From: Eubacteriales bacterium
GTDB taxonomy: Bacteria > Bacillota > Clostridia > Peptostreptococcales > Anaerovoracaceae
DNA: 14,857 nucleotides
Direction: 5' to 3'
Assembly (NCBI GenBank): GCA_028692535.1
Contig: JAQUXD010000022.1
Span: forward strand, 3,238-18,094
Shown: positions 1-6,803 of the stretch, piece after piece
Layout of the letters: each line of letters opens with the position of its first letter
Position numbering within the stretch: position 1 is the first letter of the stretch
Notes under the pieces: model-generated
The model's input: only the letters and a program-made list of their open reading frames with translations
Told to the model about the DNA's origin: nothing
Databases searched by the model: none
Position numbers and translations under genes: made by a program

Positions 1-80
1 ATGGGTTGATACCAATAGGGCCGGATGATCGAGCCATCCGGTCCGCAGGAAATCAGGAACGCAGTCTGTTCTGAATGCAT
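1..80 (-). CDS. 5' end of an unidentified gene, cut by the window edge
   Basis: A reading frame opens with ATG at 80 and stays open to the left edge (26 codons), beginning MHSEQTAFLISCGPDG. It is preceded by GGAGG at 86-90 with a 5-base spacer and starts only 15 bases after the stop of the cobalamin-binding gene, so the two genes are probably co-transcribed. The fragment is too short to assign. The run 'FLISCGPDGSIIR' faintly resembles the opening strand and turn of PAS-type sensor domains, but that is a guess. The start, ribosome site and spacing are what support it as a real gene. Confidence 0.6.
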   Translation of the reverse strand, partial: MHSEQTAFLISCGPDGSIIRPYWYQP

Positions 81-95
81 GAGGGCCTCCGTTTC

Positions 96-1178
96 TTACG
101 ACTGATCTGAGAATGCGGTTTTTGCCCAACGAATCATTTCGGAAAAGGTCGGTGTATAATAATCCACATCCCATTTTTCCCAGAGCCCGCTTGTACTGAA
201 AAAAGCTTGTCCGCCCACGATGATCCGAATGGATGGAAATTCAGTGCGAATGGCGCGCACCGTTTCTTCGCATTCGGGAAGGTGGGGCGGCATGGTCACT
301 GTCAGGGCAACAAGATCCGGTTTGTATTCGGAAAGTGCTTTAAGCAGTGCCGCGCGCGGCAGAGCAGCGCCCAGATAGTAGGTGTCCCAGCCATGATATT
401 CGAAAACATCCGAGAGCATCCGTGCGCCGATCTCGTGTAGTTCGCTGCCGACAGCGCACACTACCAGCGTCCGGCCGATCCGGGGGCGCGAAAACAGATC
501 ATCGTAAAAGAGTGGGAGTATGGATTGAGTGACAGAGGTGATGTAGTGCTCTTTGTCCACGGTGATGCGATTTTGATGCCACAGCTCGCCCACCTCGTGG
601 AGCACTGCGGAAAGGATCTCCTCGTAAATCACAGGAAGGTCGATACCGTTCTGTCGAGCTTCCTTGATGATTTCATGCGCTTGCTCAGTCTTGCCGACCA
701 ATAAGGCATCCAGATAAGCTTTGCGGATCGCACCATAGGGACCTTCACGAAAAGAACCGGAATGCGGAATATTCGTGACAGCTTCCCGCGTGATGCGAAT
801 GGCTTTCCGAAGATAGTCCTGAGCGTTGCTCCGCCCGGCTTCATCCAGGATGCGATCGGGCAGAAGCGCCAATTGCTCCGACAGGATCTGATAGTGATCC
901 GTCATTTGCCTGCTGATCCGGTCTCGATCCAGGTCCTTCATCAGACTGCACAAGAGTTCGAAAAGCCAGAGAGCATAAGCTTCGAATATTTTCTCGTCTC
1001 CGAAATGAACGGCTGTCAGGAGATAACTGATATTATAGATGATGTCGTCGTACATCAGTTTGCGACGGCGCTCATCCATTTCTTTTTCAAGGACAGGATC
1101 ACGTCTGAAGTGTTCCTGAAAGACCTCCCGGGCCGCTTCCAGCAGCACGGGATCCGTATAACTCATCAGCATACTCAT
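96..1178 (-). CDS. Cobalamin-binding sensor protein, CarH-like light-sensing module without a MerR domain
   Basis: A 360-residue protein. Residues 1-145 are a mostly helical region I do not recognise. Residues about 150-225 look like the helical B12-binding cap domain, and 236-355 like the Rossmann-type B12-binding domain. Three features match CarH photoreceptors. A Wx9EH motif is formed by W200, E210 and H211; in CarH these residues contact adenosylcobalamin's upper face. H201 directly follows the Trp, as in the CarH histidine that ligates cobalt after illumination. An ExHxxG motif (E246, H248, G251) supplies the lower axial ligand. The C-terminal GG (322-323) fits the nucleotide-tail loop. 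CarH and LitR have an N-terminal MerR DNA-binding domain; none is visible here, so the output is probably protein-protein contact or the partner gene downstream. The start at 1178 is preceded by AGGAG (1185-1189) with a 6-base spacer; ATGs at codons 3 and 5 are less well placed. Domain identity is firm from motifs; light sensing is inference. It could instead be a corrinoid methyltransferase-type carrier, but Wx9EH argues against that. Confidence 0.85.
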   Translation of the reverse strand: MSMLMSYTDPVLLEAAREVFQEHFRRDPVLEKEMDERRRKLMYDDIIYNISYLLTAVHFGDEKIFEAYALWLFELLCSLMKDLDRDRISRQMTDHYQILSEQLALLPDRILDEAGRSNAQDYLRKAIRITREAVTNIPHSGSFREGPYGAIRKAYLDALLVGKTEQAHEIIKEARQNGIDLPVIYEEILSAVLHEVGELWHQNRITVDKEHYITSVTQSILPLFYDDLFSRPRIGRTLVVCAVGSELHEIGARMLSDVFEYHGWDTYYLGAALPRAALLKALSEYKPDLVALTVTMPPHLPECEETVRAIRTEFPSIRIIVGGQAFFSTSGLWEKWDVDYYTPTFSEMIRWAKTAFSDQS

Positions 1179-1228
1179 CGGGAACTCCTATCTTCGCCAG
1201 GGGATTCGATATCCGTGTTGTTAAGGTT

Positions 1229-1257
1229 ATCATACCTAAAAACTCATGAAGTGTAAA
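1229..1257 (-). promoter_or_regulatory. Sigma-A-like promoter of the cobalamin-binding gene
   Basis: Reading the minus strand, TTTACA (complement of 1252-1257) and TATGAT (complement of 1229-1234) are separated by exactly 17 bases. Each box has one mismatch to consensus. The -10 box ends about 50 bases upstream of the ATG at 1178. It points away from the glycogen operon promoter, whose -35 box starts 12 bases further right. Confidence 0.7.
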
Positions 1258-1269
1258 CTGCGGAAACGG

Positions 1270-1299
1270 ATGACAATTTATAGTATTATGCGGTATAGT
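1270..1299 (+). promoter_or_regulatory. Probable promoter of the glycogen operon
   Basis: ATGACA (1270-1275) and TATAGT (1294-1299) are separated by 18 bases, a reasonable sigma-A match about 29 bases upstream of the first ATG of the operon. The words TATAGT (1279-1284 and 1294-1299) and TGACAAT (1271-1277 and 1299-1305) each occur twice as direct repeats across this element. No other convincing promoter was seen before glgB, so this one may serve all eight genes. Confidence 0.5.
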
Positions 1300-1328
1300 G
1301 ACAATAGAGGAGGAGCTTCGCGGCATCT

Positions 1329-1961
1329 ATGAGGAGATCAACTGCATTTATCATGATTGTCATGACAGCAGGCGCCATCGCGTCGCTTTTTGGACGTATA
1401 TGGTATATACTGGCTGTAAGCGCCGGGCTGCTGGGCGTCCTGGTCGGCGGACTTTTCGGAAGGACGTCTTTTCGTGAATGTGGATTGGCTCCTGCTGATA
1501 TCGCGGCAGGCTTGACGGCAAGAAAAAACCTGCTGCTGGCGGTTGTTCCGGTGGTGCTGATCGCGGGTGAGGTATGGATCGGCGTTCAGCTGTATTCCGA
1601 CTATATCCGATGCGGCCTAGCCATTTGGGACCATCAACTGGTCTTTACCGGGACGGCAACATTGGTGCTGCATATCCTGTTCCTGACGATGCTCGAAGAA
1701 ATTCCGTGGCGCTGTTATTATCAATTGAACATCGGGCAGAATTTTCCGGGTATTGCCGCATTGATCCTTCCGGCCACATGGATCACCCTTTGGGTTATGC
1801 CTTTGTATGGCACGTCGGCTTCGGTGATTTGTCTGCTGGGATTTTTTATCAGGAGATTGATTTGGGGATATTTATACGCCGAATCGGGGTCGGTTCTCAT
1901 CGTAATTATTTCCCATTGGATCACAACGCTGTTCTATCTGGTTCTGCTTGTGGGGATATAA
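1329..1961 (+). CDS. CPBP-family (CAAX protease-like) membrane protein with a degenerate active site
   Basis: A 210-residue very hydrophobic protein with roughly six or seven membrane segments (about 6-20, 25-43, 68-86, 107-121, 140-158, 163-177 and 187-208). The CPBP intramembrane protease signature EExxxR is present as E123, E124 and R128 (LEEIPWR). The last-helix histidine is present as H196 in SHWITT. The second motif, usually with His directly after a Trp before a Pro, reads LWVMPLYG (V156), so that histidine seems lost. CPBP proteins include CAAX-type proteases and bacteriocin-immunity or membrane-scaffold proteins; with the missing residue, proteolysis is doubtful. ATG 1329 follows an AGGAGG (1308-1313) by 15 bases, a long spacing, but no in-frame start lies nearer. 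It is the first gene of the glycogen operon, 28 bases before the acetyltransferase gene. No link to glycogen can be read from the sequence. Confidence 0.7.
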   Translation: MRRSTAFIMIVMTAGAIASLFGRIWYILAVSAGLLGVLVGGLFGRTSFRECGLAPADIAAGLTARKNLLLAVVPVVLIAGEVWIGVQLYSDYIRCGLAIWDHQLVFTGTATLVLHILFLTMLEEIPWRCYYQLNIGQNFPGIAALILPATWITLWVMPLYGTSASVICLLGFFIRRLIWGYLYAESGSVLIVIISHWITTLFYLVLLVGI

Positions 1962-1989
1962 GCAAACCATACACATCAAGGAGGGTATT

Positions 1990-2535
1990 ATGGAGTCCAA
2001 CAGATTAAAAATCAGACCGTCTGTATTCGAAGACTGCAAACTGTTTGCGAAGTGGGAATCGCTGCCATCGGTCCGTACAAGTTTCACAATGAATGATGAC
2101 TGGGATTATAACCATATCGCGCCGCAGTTTGTTTTACACAGCCTGGACAAAACACGATTGCAGATGACGATCCTGCTGAAAGAGACCGGCGAACCGATCG
2201 GACGCATACAGATCAGTCGAATCGACCCGGAATATGATTCGCTGGATATCACCAGGATTTATATCGCCGAAGACCGGAATCGCAGACGCGGATTGGGTGA
2301 AGAAGCCATGCGCCTCGTGCTGGAATACTGTTTTATTCAAATGCATATGGAGCGGGTCACGCTGGATTTTGTGGAAGGAAACTATCCTGCGGAAGCCTTG
2401 TATCTGAAGCTTGGATTTAAAAAGGAAGGCGTTGCCCGGCACGGCGGAAAAAAGAACGGTATGTATTTAAATCTGCACATGATGTCCATTCTGAGGAACG
2501 AATATTACAGCCTGTTCAAAAGCGAAGAACTCTAG
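1990..2535 (+). CDS. GNAT-family N-acetyltransferase, RimJ/RimL-like
   Basis: A 181-residue protein with the GNAT fold signature. Motif A includes a beta strand (DITRIYIA, 86-93) followed by the acetyl-CoA pyrophosphate loop RxxGxG at R98-G103. A C-terminal motif has N131, A134, Y138 and LGF (141-143) followed by E146-G147. The N-terminal RLKIRPSVFEDC is typical of the RimJ/RimL-type group that modifies protein N-termini or small amines. The substrate cannot be predicted. The start was set at 1990 because AAGGAGGG (1978-1985) ends 4 bases before it; an in-frame ATG at 1948 would overlap the membrane protein gene and lacks such a site. It lies 28 bases after that gene and 18 before glgB, so co-transcription with the glycogen genes is likely, but a role in glycogen metabolism is not shown. 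Confidence 0.85.
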   Translation: MESNRLKIRPSVFEDCKLFAKWESLPSVRTSFTMNDDWDYNHIAPQFVLHSLDKTRLQMTILLKETGEPIGRIQISRIDPEYDSLDITRIYIAEDRNRRRGLGEEAMRLVLEYCFIQMHMERVTLDFVEGNYPAEALYLKLGFKKEGVARHGGKKNGMYLNLHMMSILRNEYYSLFKSEEL

Positions 2536-2553
2536 TCGTCAAAGGGGTCCCCA

Positions 2554-4449
2554 ATGAATAGAAGCAGTGATTATCAGATCCACTTATTCCACGAAGGGAC
2601 AGCCCGAAGGGCTTATGAATTCATGGGCGCTCATTTGTGTGAAAACAACGGCAGGAAAGGCTGTTCGTTCCGAGTCTGGGCGCCTCACGCGTCCCGGGTT
2701 TTCCTTCAGGGAGACTTTAACGGCTGGAGTCGTGATCATCCGATGCGGCGCATCAGTGATGAGGGATTGTGGGAGGTTTTTGCAGAAGGCGCCGTCCAGT
2801 ACGAGGCTTACAAATACGAGATCATCAACAGCAAGGGTGTGTCTGTCCTCAAGGCGGATCCGTTCGCGTTTCATGCGGAAACCAGACCGAAAACGAACTC
2901 AAAAATCATCGATATGAGCAGTTATGGATGGTCGGATTCGAATTGGACTCGAAAATCGCTCTACGACCAGCCTGTGAGCATTTATGAAATGCATCCCGGC
3001 TCCTGGCGCCGCTATCCCGATGGAAATTTTTTCAACTACCGAAAAATCGCGGATGAATTGATCCCCTATCTGGTCGATATGGAATTTACCCATATCGAAT
3101 TGATGCCATTGTCGGAATATCCCTTCGACGGCTCCTGGGGATACCAAGTAACCGGATATTATGCCGCTACTTCGCGTTATGGAACGCCGGAAGATCTGAT
3201 GTATTTCGTCGATTGCGCTCATCAGGCCGGCCTTGGGGTCATCCTGGACTGGGTGCCGGGGCATTTCCCCAAAGACGCCCACGGTTTGTACCGATTTGAC
3301 GGAGAACCTTGTTACGAGTACAGCGGAAGCGCAAAAAAAGAACACAAAGGTTGGGGAACCATGGTCTTCGACTGGGGGCGCACCGAGGTGCAAAGTTTTT
3401 TGATTTCCAACGCATTTTTCTGGATCGATCAATTCCATATCGATGGACTGCGTGTGGATGCAGTCGCATCAATGCTGTACTTGGATTACGACCGAAAAGA
3501 CGGCGAATGGGAACCTAACAGCTACGGTGGACGCGAAAACTTGGAAGCCATCGCATTTTTGCGCAAGCTTAACAGCAGTATTCTGACCGAGTATCCGGAC
3601 GTGATGATGATCGCCGAAGAATCCACTGCATGGCCCATGGTGACGCTGCCTCCCGACGTAGGCGGTTTAGGTTTCAATTACAAATGGAACATGGGATTCA
3701 TGAACGATACAGTACAGTACATGAAAACCGATCCTTTTTTTCGCCAGTACGCTCATCATAAACTCACGTTCTCTATGGAGTATGCTTTTACCGAAAACTT
3801 TATACTGCCACTTTCCCACGATGAAGTTGTCCACATGAAAGGATCTCTCATCACGAAGATGCCGGGCAGCTATGAGCAAAAATTCGAAAATCTCAAAACC
3901 TATCTGGGATACATGTGGACCCACCCCGGGAAAAAACTGCTCTTTATGGGCGGTGAACTGGCCCAATTCAATGAATGGCATTATGACGGCGAACTGGACT
4001 GGAACCTTCTGGATTTCACCATGCATCGACAGTATAAGCATTATGTTAAAAGGCTGAATCTCTTGTATCGGACACATCCTCCTTTCTATGAGATCGAAAA
4101 CAGCTGGTCCGGATTTGAATGGCTCCAGGCATCGGACAAGGAAAACAATATTATTGCATATGTCCGGAGAGACCGGAGCGGGAATGAATTGATCTGCGTG
4201 GCCAATTTTTCGGCCGAAGAGCGGAGAGCCTATCGCTTCGGCGTTTCGAACAAAGGTCCCTACAAAACGGTATTTCAATCTGATCTGGCAGAATTCGGCG
4301 GACAGGGAAGCCTCATTACGAGCATTCGGACGGATCGGCAGGACGCTGATGGGAAAGAATACTCCCTTTGTCTTTCGATACCGCCGCTCACATTTTTAGT
4401 GCTTTCGGCAGCTTCTGCAGATCGTAGCAGTGAAGGGAGGTCAACATGA
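2554..4449 (+). CDS. glgB: 1,4-alpha-glucan branching enzyme
   Basis: A 631-residue GH13 branching enzyme that cuts alpha-1,4 chains and re-attaches the segment through an alpha-1,6 bond, creating glycogen branches. Domains: a CBM48-type beta-sandwich (about 35-120, with FRVWAPHASRV and GDFNGW), a catalytic TIM barrel (about 140-510) and a C-terminal beta domain (about 525-625). Catalytic residues are D302 (GLRVDAVASM, nucleophile), E355 (IAEES, acid/base) and D423 (SHDEVVH, transition-state stabiliser). Their spacings of 53 and 68 residues equal those of E. coli GlgB (D405, E458, D526). The protein is about 100 residues shorter than E. coli GlgB at the N-terminus, the usual short form without the extra N1 module. 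AAAGGGG (2541-2547) precedes the ATG by 6 bases. The stop overlaps the glgC start by 4 bases (ATGA), pointing to translational coupling. Confidence 0.97.
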   Translation: MNRSSDYQIHLFHEGTARRAYEFMGAHLCENNGRKGCSFRVWAPHASRVFLQGDFNGWSRDHPMRRISDEGLWEVFAEGAVQYEAYKYEIINSKGVSVLKADPFAFHAETRPKTNSKIIDMSSYGWSDSNWTRKSLYDQPVSIYEMHPGSWRRYPDGNFFNYRKIADELIPYLVDMEFTHIELMPLSEYPFDGSWGYQVTGYYAATSRYGTPEDLMYFVDCAHQAGLGVILDWVPGHFPKDAHGLYRFDGEPCYEYSGSAKKEHKGWGTMVFDWGRTEVQSFLISNAFFWIDQFHIDGLRVDAVASMLYLDYDRKDGEWEPNSYGGRENLEAIAFLRKLNSSILTEYPDVMMIAEESTAWPMVTLPPDVGGLGFNYKWNMGFMNDTVQYMKTDPFFRQYAHHKLTFSMEYAFTENFILPLSHDEVVHMKGSLITKMPGSYEQKFENLKTYLGYMWTHPGKKLLFMGGELAQFNEWHYDGELDWNLLDFTMHRQYKHYVKRLNLLYRTHPPFYEIENSWSGFEWLQASDKENNIIAYVRRDRSGNELICVANFSAEERRAYRFGVSNKGPYKTVFQSDLAEFGGQGSLITSIRTDRQDADGKEYSLCLSIPPLTFLVLSAASADRSSEGRST

Positions 4450-5645
4450 GTTTCATCAAGAAGAAAGATATGATAGCCATGCTGCTGGCCGGCGGGCAGG
4501 GAAGCAGACTAGGTGTTCTTACGAAAGATGTGGCAAAACCGGCAGTCCCTTTTGGCGGGAAATACCGGATCATCGATTTCCCGCTCTCCAATTGCATCAA
4601 CTCCGACATCGACACCATCGGTGTGCTCACACAGTATCAGCCGATGGAATTGAACGCCTATATCGGAAACGGGCAGCCTTGGGATTTGGATCGCATGTAC
4701 GGCGGTGCGCGAATCCTGCCGCCGTATGTCCGTGGAAAAGAAGGGGAGTGGTATAAAGGGACCGCCAATGCCATTTATCAAAATATCCCGTTCATTGAGC
4801 AGTACTCTCCCAACTATGTCATCATACTCTCTGGCGATCACGTGTATAAAATGAATTATCGCTGGATGTTGGATCAGCATATGAAAAAGGATGCGGACTG
4901 TACCATTGCCGTGATTGAAGTCCCTATGGAAGAGGCGAGTCGTTTTGGCGTTATGAATACCAATGAAAATCTTCGCATTACGGAATTCGAGGAAAAACCT
5001 GCGATCCCGAAAAGTAATCTGGCTTCAATGGGCGTTTATATTTTCAACTGGCCGACGCTGAAGGAATACTTGATAAGAGACGAAGAAGATCCAGAGTCAA
5101 GCAAGGATTTCGGAAAGAATGTGATCCCTGCCATGCTGAATGACAACAAACGGCTGTACGCGTACAAGTATTTGGGATACTGGAAGGACGTGGGAACCAT
5201 CGAATCTCTGTGGGAAGCCAATATGGATCTGCTGAAGGAAAAGGTTTCCCTGGAGCTCTACGATCCCAGATGGAAAATCTATGCGCGAAACGGCAATCTG
5301 CCGCCCCAGTACATCGGCCACCAAGCGCGTATGAGGGAATCACATGTATCCGAAGGCTGTTCCATTGAAGGCACGGTAGAGAATTCCATCATTTTTCCCA
5401 ACGTGACAATCAAAAAAGGTGCCGTTGTTCGACACTCGGTCGTCATGTCTTCAACGACGGTGGAAGAAAACGCCGAAGTTCACTATGCGATCATTGCAGA
5501 GGGCGTGACCGTGGGGGCAAAAGCCGAGATCGGCGCAAACCCGGAAAAGGACGTCATTCCGGCAATATCTGTCGTTGCGGACCGGGTGAATATCAGCTGT
5601 GGCACACGTATCGACGCAGGAACAGTCGTAGACAGGGATCTGTAG
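4446..5645 (+). CDS. glgC: Glucose-1-phosphate adenylyltransferase, catalytic subunit (ADP-glucose pyrophosphorylase)
   Basis: A 399-residue enzyme making ADP-glucose and pyrophosphate from ATP and glucose-1-phosphate, the committed step of bacterial glycogen synthesis. The N-terminal nucleotidyltransferase domain has the signature LAGGQGSRL (14-22), KPAVPFGGKYRIIDF (31-45), the catalytic Asp in SGDHVY (D131) and the sugar-phosphate Lys in FEEKP (K184). YWKDVGT (245-251) is also typical. A left-handed beta-helix of hexapeptide-like repeats covers about 297-365. The length is usual for Bacillota GlgC. Its start overlaps the end of glgB, with GGGAGG just inside the glgB coding end. The paralogous glgD follows 9 bases later. 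Catalytic residues are intact here and not in glgD, so this is the active partner of a likely GlgC/GlgD hetero-oligomer. Confidence 0.97.
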   Translation: MSFIKKKDMIAMLLAGGQGSRLGVLTKDVAKPAVPFGGKYRIIDFPLSNCINSDIDTIGVLTQYQPMELNAYIGNGQPWDLDRMYGGARILPPYVRGKEGEWYKGTANAIYQNIPFIEQYSPNYVIILSGDHVYKMNYRWMLDQHMKKDADCTIAVIEVPMEEASRFGVMNTNENLRITEFEEKPAIPKSNLASMGVYIFNWPTLKEYLIRDEEDPESSKDFGKNVIPAMLNDNKRLYAYKYLGYWKDVGTIESLWEANMDLLKEKVSLELYDPRWKIYARNGNLPPQYIGHQARMRESHVSEGCSIEGTVENSIIFPNVTIKKGAVVRHSVVMSSTTVEENAEVHYAIIAEGVTVGAKAEIGANPEKDVIPAISVVADRVNISCGTRIDAGTVVDRDL

Positions 5646-5654
5646 GAGGTCGTT

Positions 5655-6782
5655 ATGAGTTATATGGGTTTGATCTATTCGTATTCCGACAAGGAAAATC
5701 TGCGAGAACTTACAAGTGCTCGTGCGCTGGCCGCCTTGTCCATCGGCGGGAAATACCGTATTATTGATTTCGTCTTGTCTAATTTTGTCAATTCCGGCAT
5801 TTTTGAAGTCTCCGTGATCGCTCGGACCAATTATCACTCTTTGATTGAACACCTGGGCTCCGGCGCAGAGTGGGATATGTCCAGAAAGAGGGGCGGACTT
5901 CGGGTTCTCACGCCTTTTGCCAACAAAGAGGCTACAGATAGTGCACATATCTACAGAGGTACGATCGATGCGCTTTCAAATCATCTGCACTCCATTAAAA
6001 AGTCAATGGCAGATTTTGTGGTCTTGACCGGATCCAGAATACTCTATACTATGGACTACCGGAGCATGATAAGGGCGCATCAGGATACCGATGCGGATGT
6101 CACTGTCGCCTACACCAATCATATGAATGGGACGTGCCGCGTTCCCCAGGGCTCTCCGATGATCCGGATGGACGAACATAAGCAGATCCGAGAGGTGGAG
6201 ATCGTCGATGAGGAACAGGAAGAACGGGAATGCTCCTGGTGTATCGGCGTATGCGTCATTCGCAAAACGCTGCTGGAATCTCTGATCGCAGACGCCATGT
6301 CGCATCAGAGATATGATCTGTACACCGACATTCTGCAAAAATTGTCGCCTGCATTGAAGGTCTATGGCTATGAATACAGCGGACATTTGCTGGAAATCAG
6401 CACCATCTCAACCTATATGGAAGCCAATAAAGCGATGCTGGATCCGGAATTTTCTGCCAAGGTGTTCCAGAAGACGGTTTACACAAAAGTCAAGGACAGC
6501 GTACCGGCGCGTTACGGACCGGAATGTTACGTTGAAAATTCCATGATCGCAGACGGATGTCAGATCATGGGTACCGTAATCAATTCCGTGGTTTCCAGAG
6601 GGGTTCATATCGACAAGGGCGCGATCGTCAAAGACAGTATCATTATGCAGGACACCGAGATCATGGACCATGCCAGAGTAGAGCACGCCATTTTGGACAA
6701 GGACGTGATCATCCGGGACGGAAGGGAAGTGATCGGTCATCCATCCTATCCGATCGTCCTTCCGAAGATGTCCATCGTTTAG
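5655..6782 (+). CDS. glgD: Glucose-1-phosphate adenylyltransferase GlgD subunit, likely non-catalytic
   Basis: A 375-residue GlgC paralogue. It keeps the structural core (GGKYRIIDFVLSNFVNSG, 31-48) and the C-terminal beta-helix (about 275-350), but the glycine-rich ATP loop is replaced by SYSDKENLRELT (9-20) and the catalytic SGDHVY becomes TGSRILY, with Ser at position 127 where GlgC has D131. In Bacillota such GlgD proteins are known to be poorly active alone and to raise the activity of GlgC in the hetero-oligomer; that role is assigned here from the family and from its place directly after glgC. The AGGAGG site (5644-5649) overlaps the glgC stop codon and sits 5 bases before the ATG, a strong ribosome site that would give good subunit supply. 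Confidence 0.95.
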   Translation: MSYMGLIYSYSDKENLRELTSARALAALSIGGKYRIIDFVLSNFVNSGIFEVSVIARTNYHSLIEHLGSGAEWDMSRKRGGLRVLTPFANKEATDSAHIYRGTIDALSNHLHSIKKSMADFVVLTGSRILYTMDYRSMIRAHQDTDADVTVAYTNHMNGTCRVPQGSPMIRMDEHKQIREVEIVDEEQEERECSWCIGVCVIRKTLLESLIADAMSHQRYDLYTDILQKLSPALKVYGYEYSGHLLEISTISTYMEANKAMLDPEFSAKVFQKTVYTKVKDSVPARYGPECYVENSMIADGCQIMGTVINSVVSRGVHIDKGAIVKDSIIMQDTEIMDHARVEHAILDKDVIIRDGREVIGHPSYPIVLPKMSIV

Positions 6783-6803
6783 CGCGCTCACAGAGAGGTT
6801 TCT

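Noticed and set aside
18..44. A strong hairpin (CCGGATG/CATCCGG stem with 7-base loop) as a terminator after the cobalamin-binding gene
   Set aside because: There is no T-run after it on either strand, and an open frame with a good ribosome site runs through it, so it is better explained as coding sequence.
1179..1328. A cobalamin riboswitch between the cobalamin-binding gene and the glycogen operon
   Set aside because: The region is too short for the usual fold of about 200 bases, and no B12-box-like sequence is visible.
3667..4278. A 203-codon minus-strand open frame
   Set aside because: Antisense to the catalytic and C-terminal part of glgB, with no recognisable protein features.
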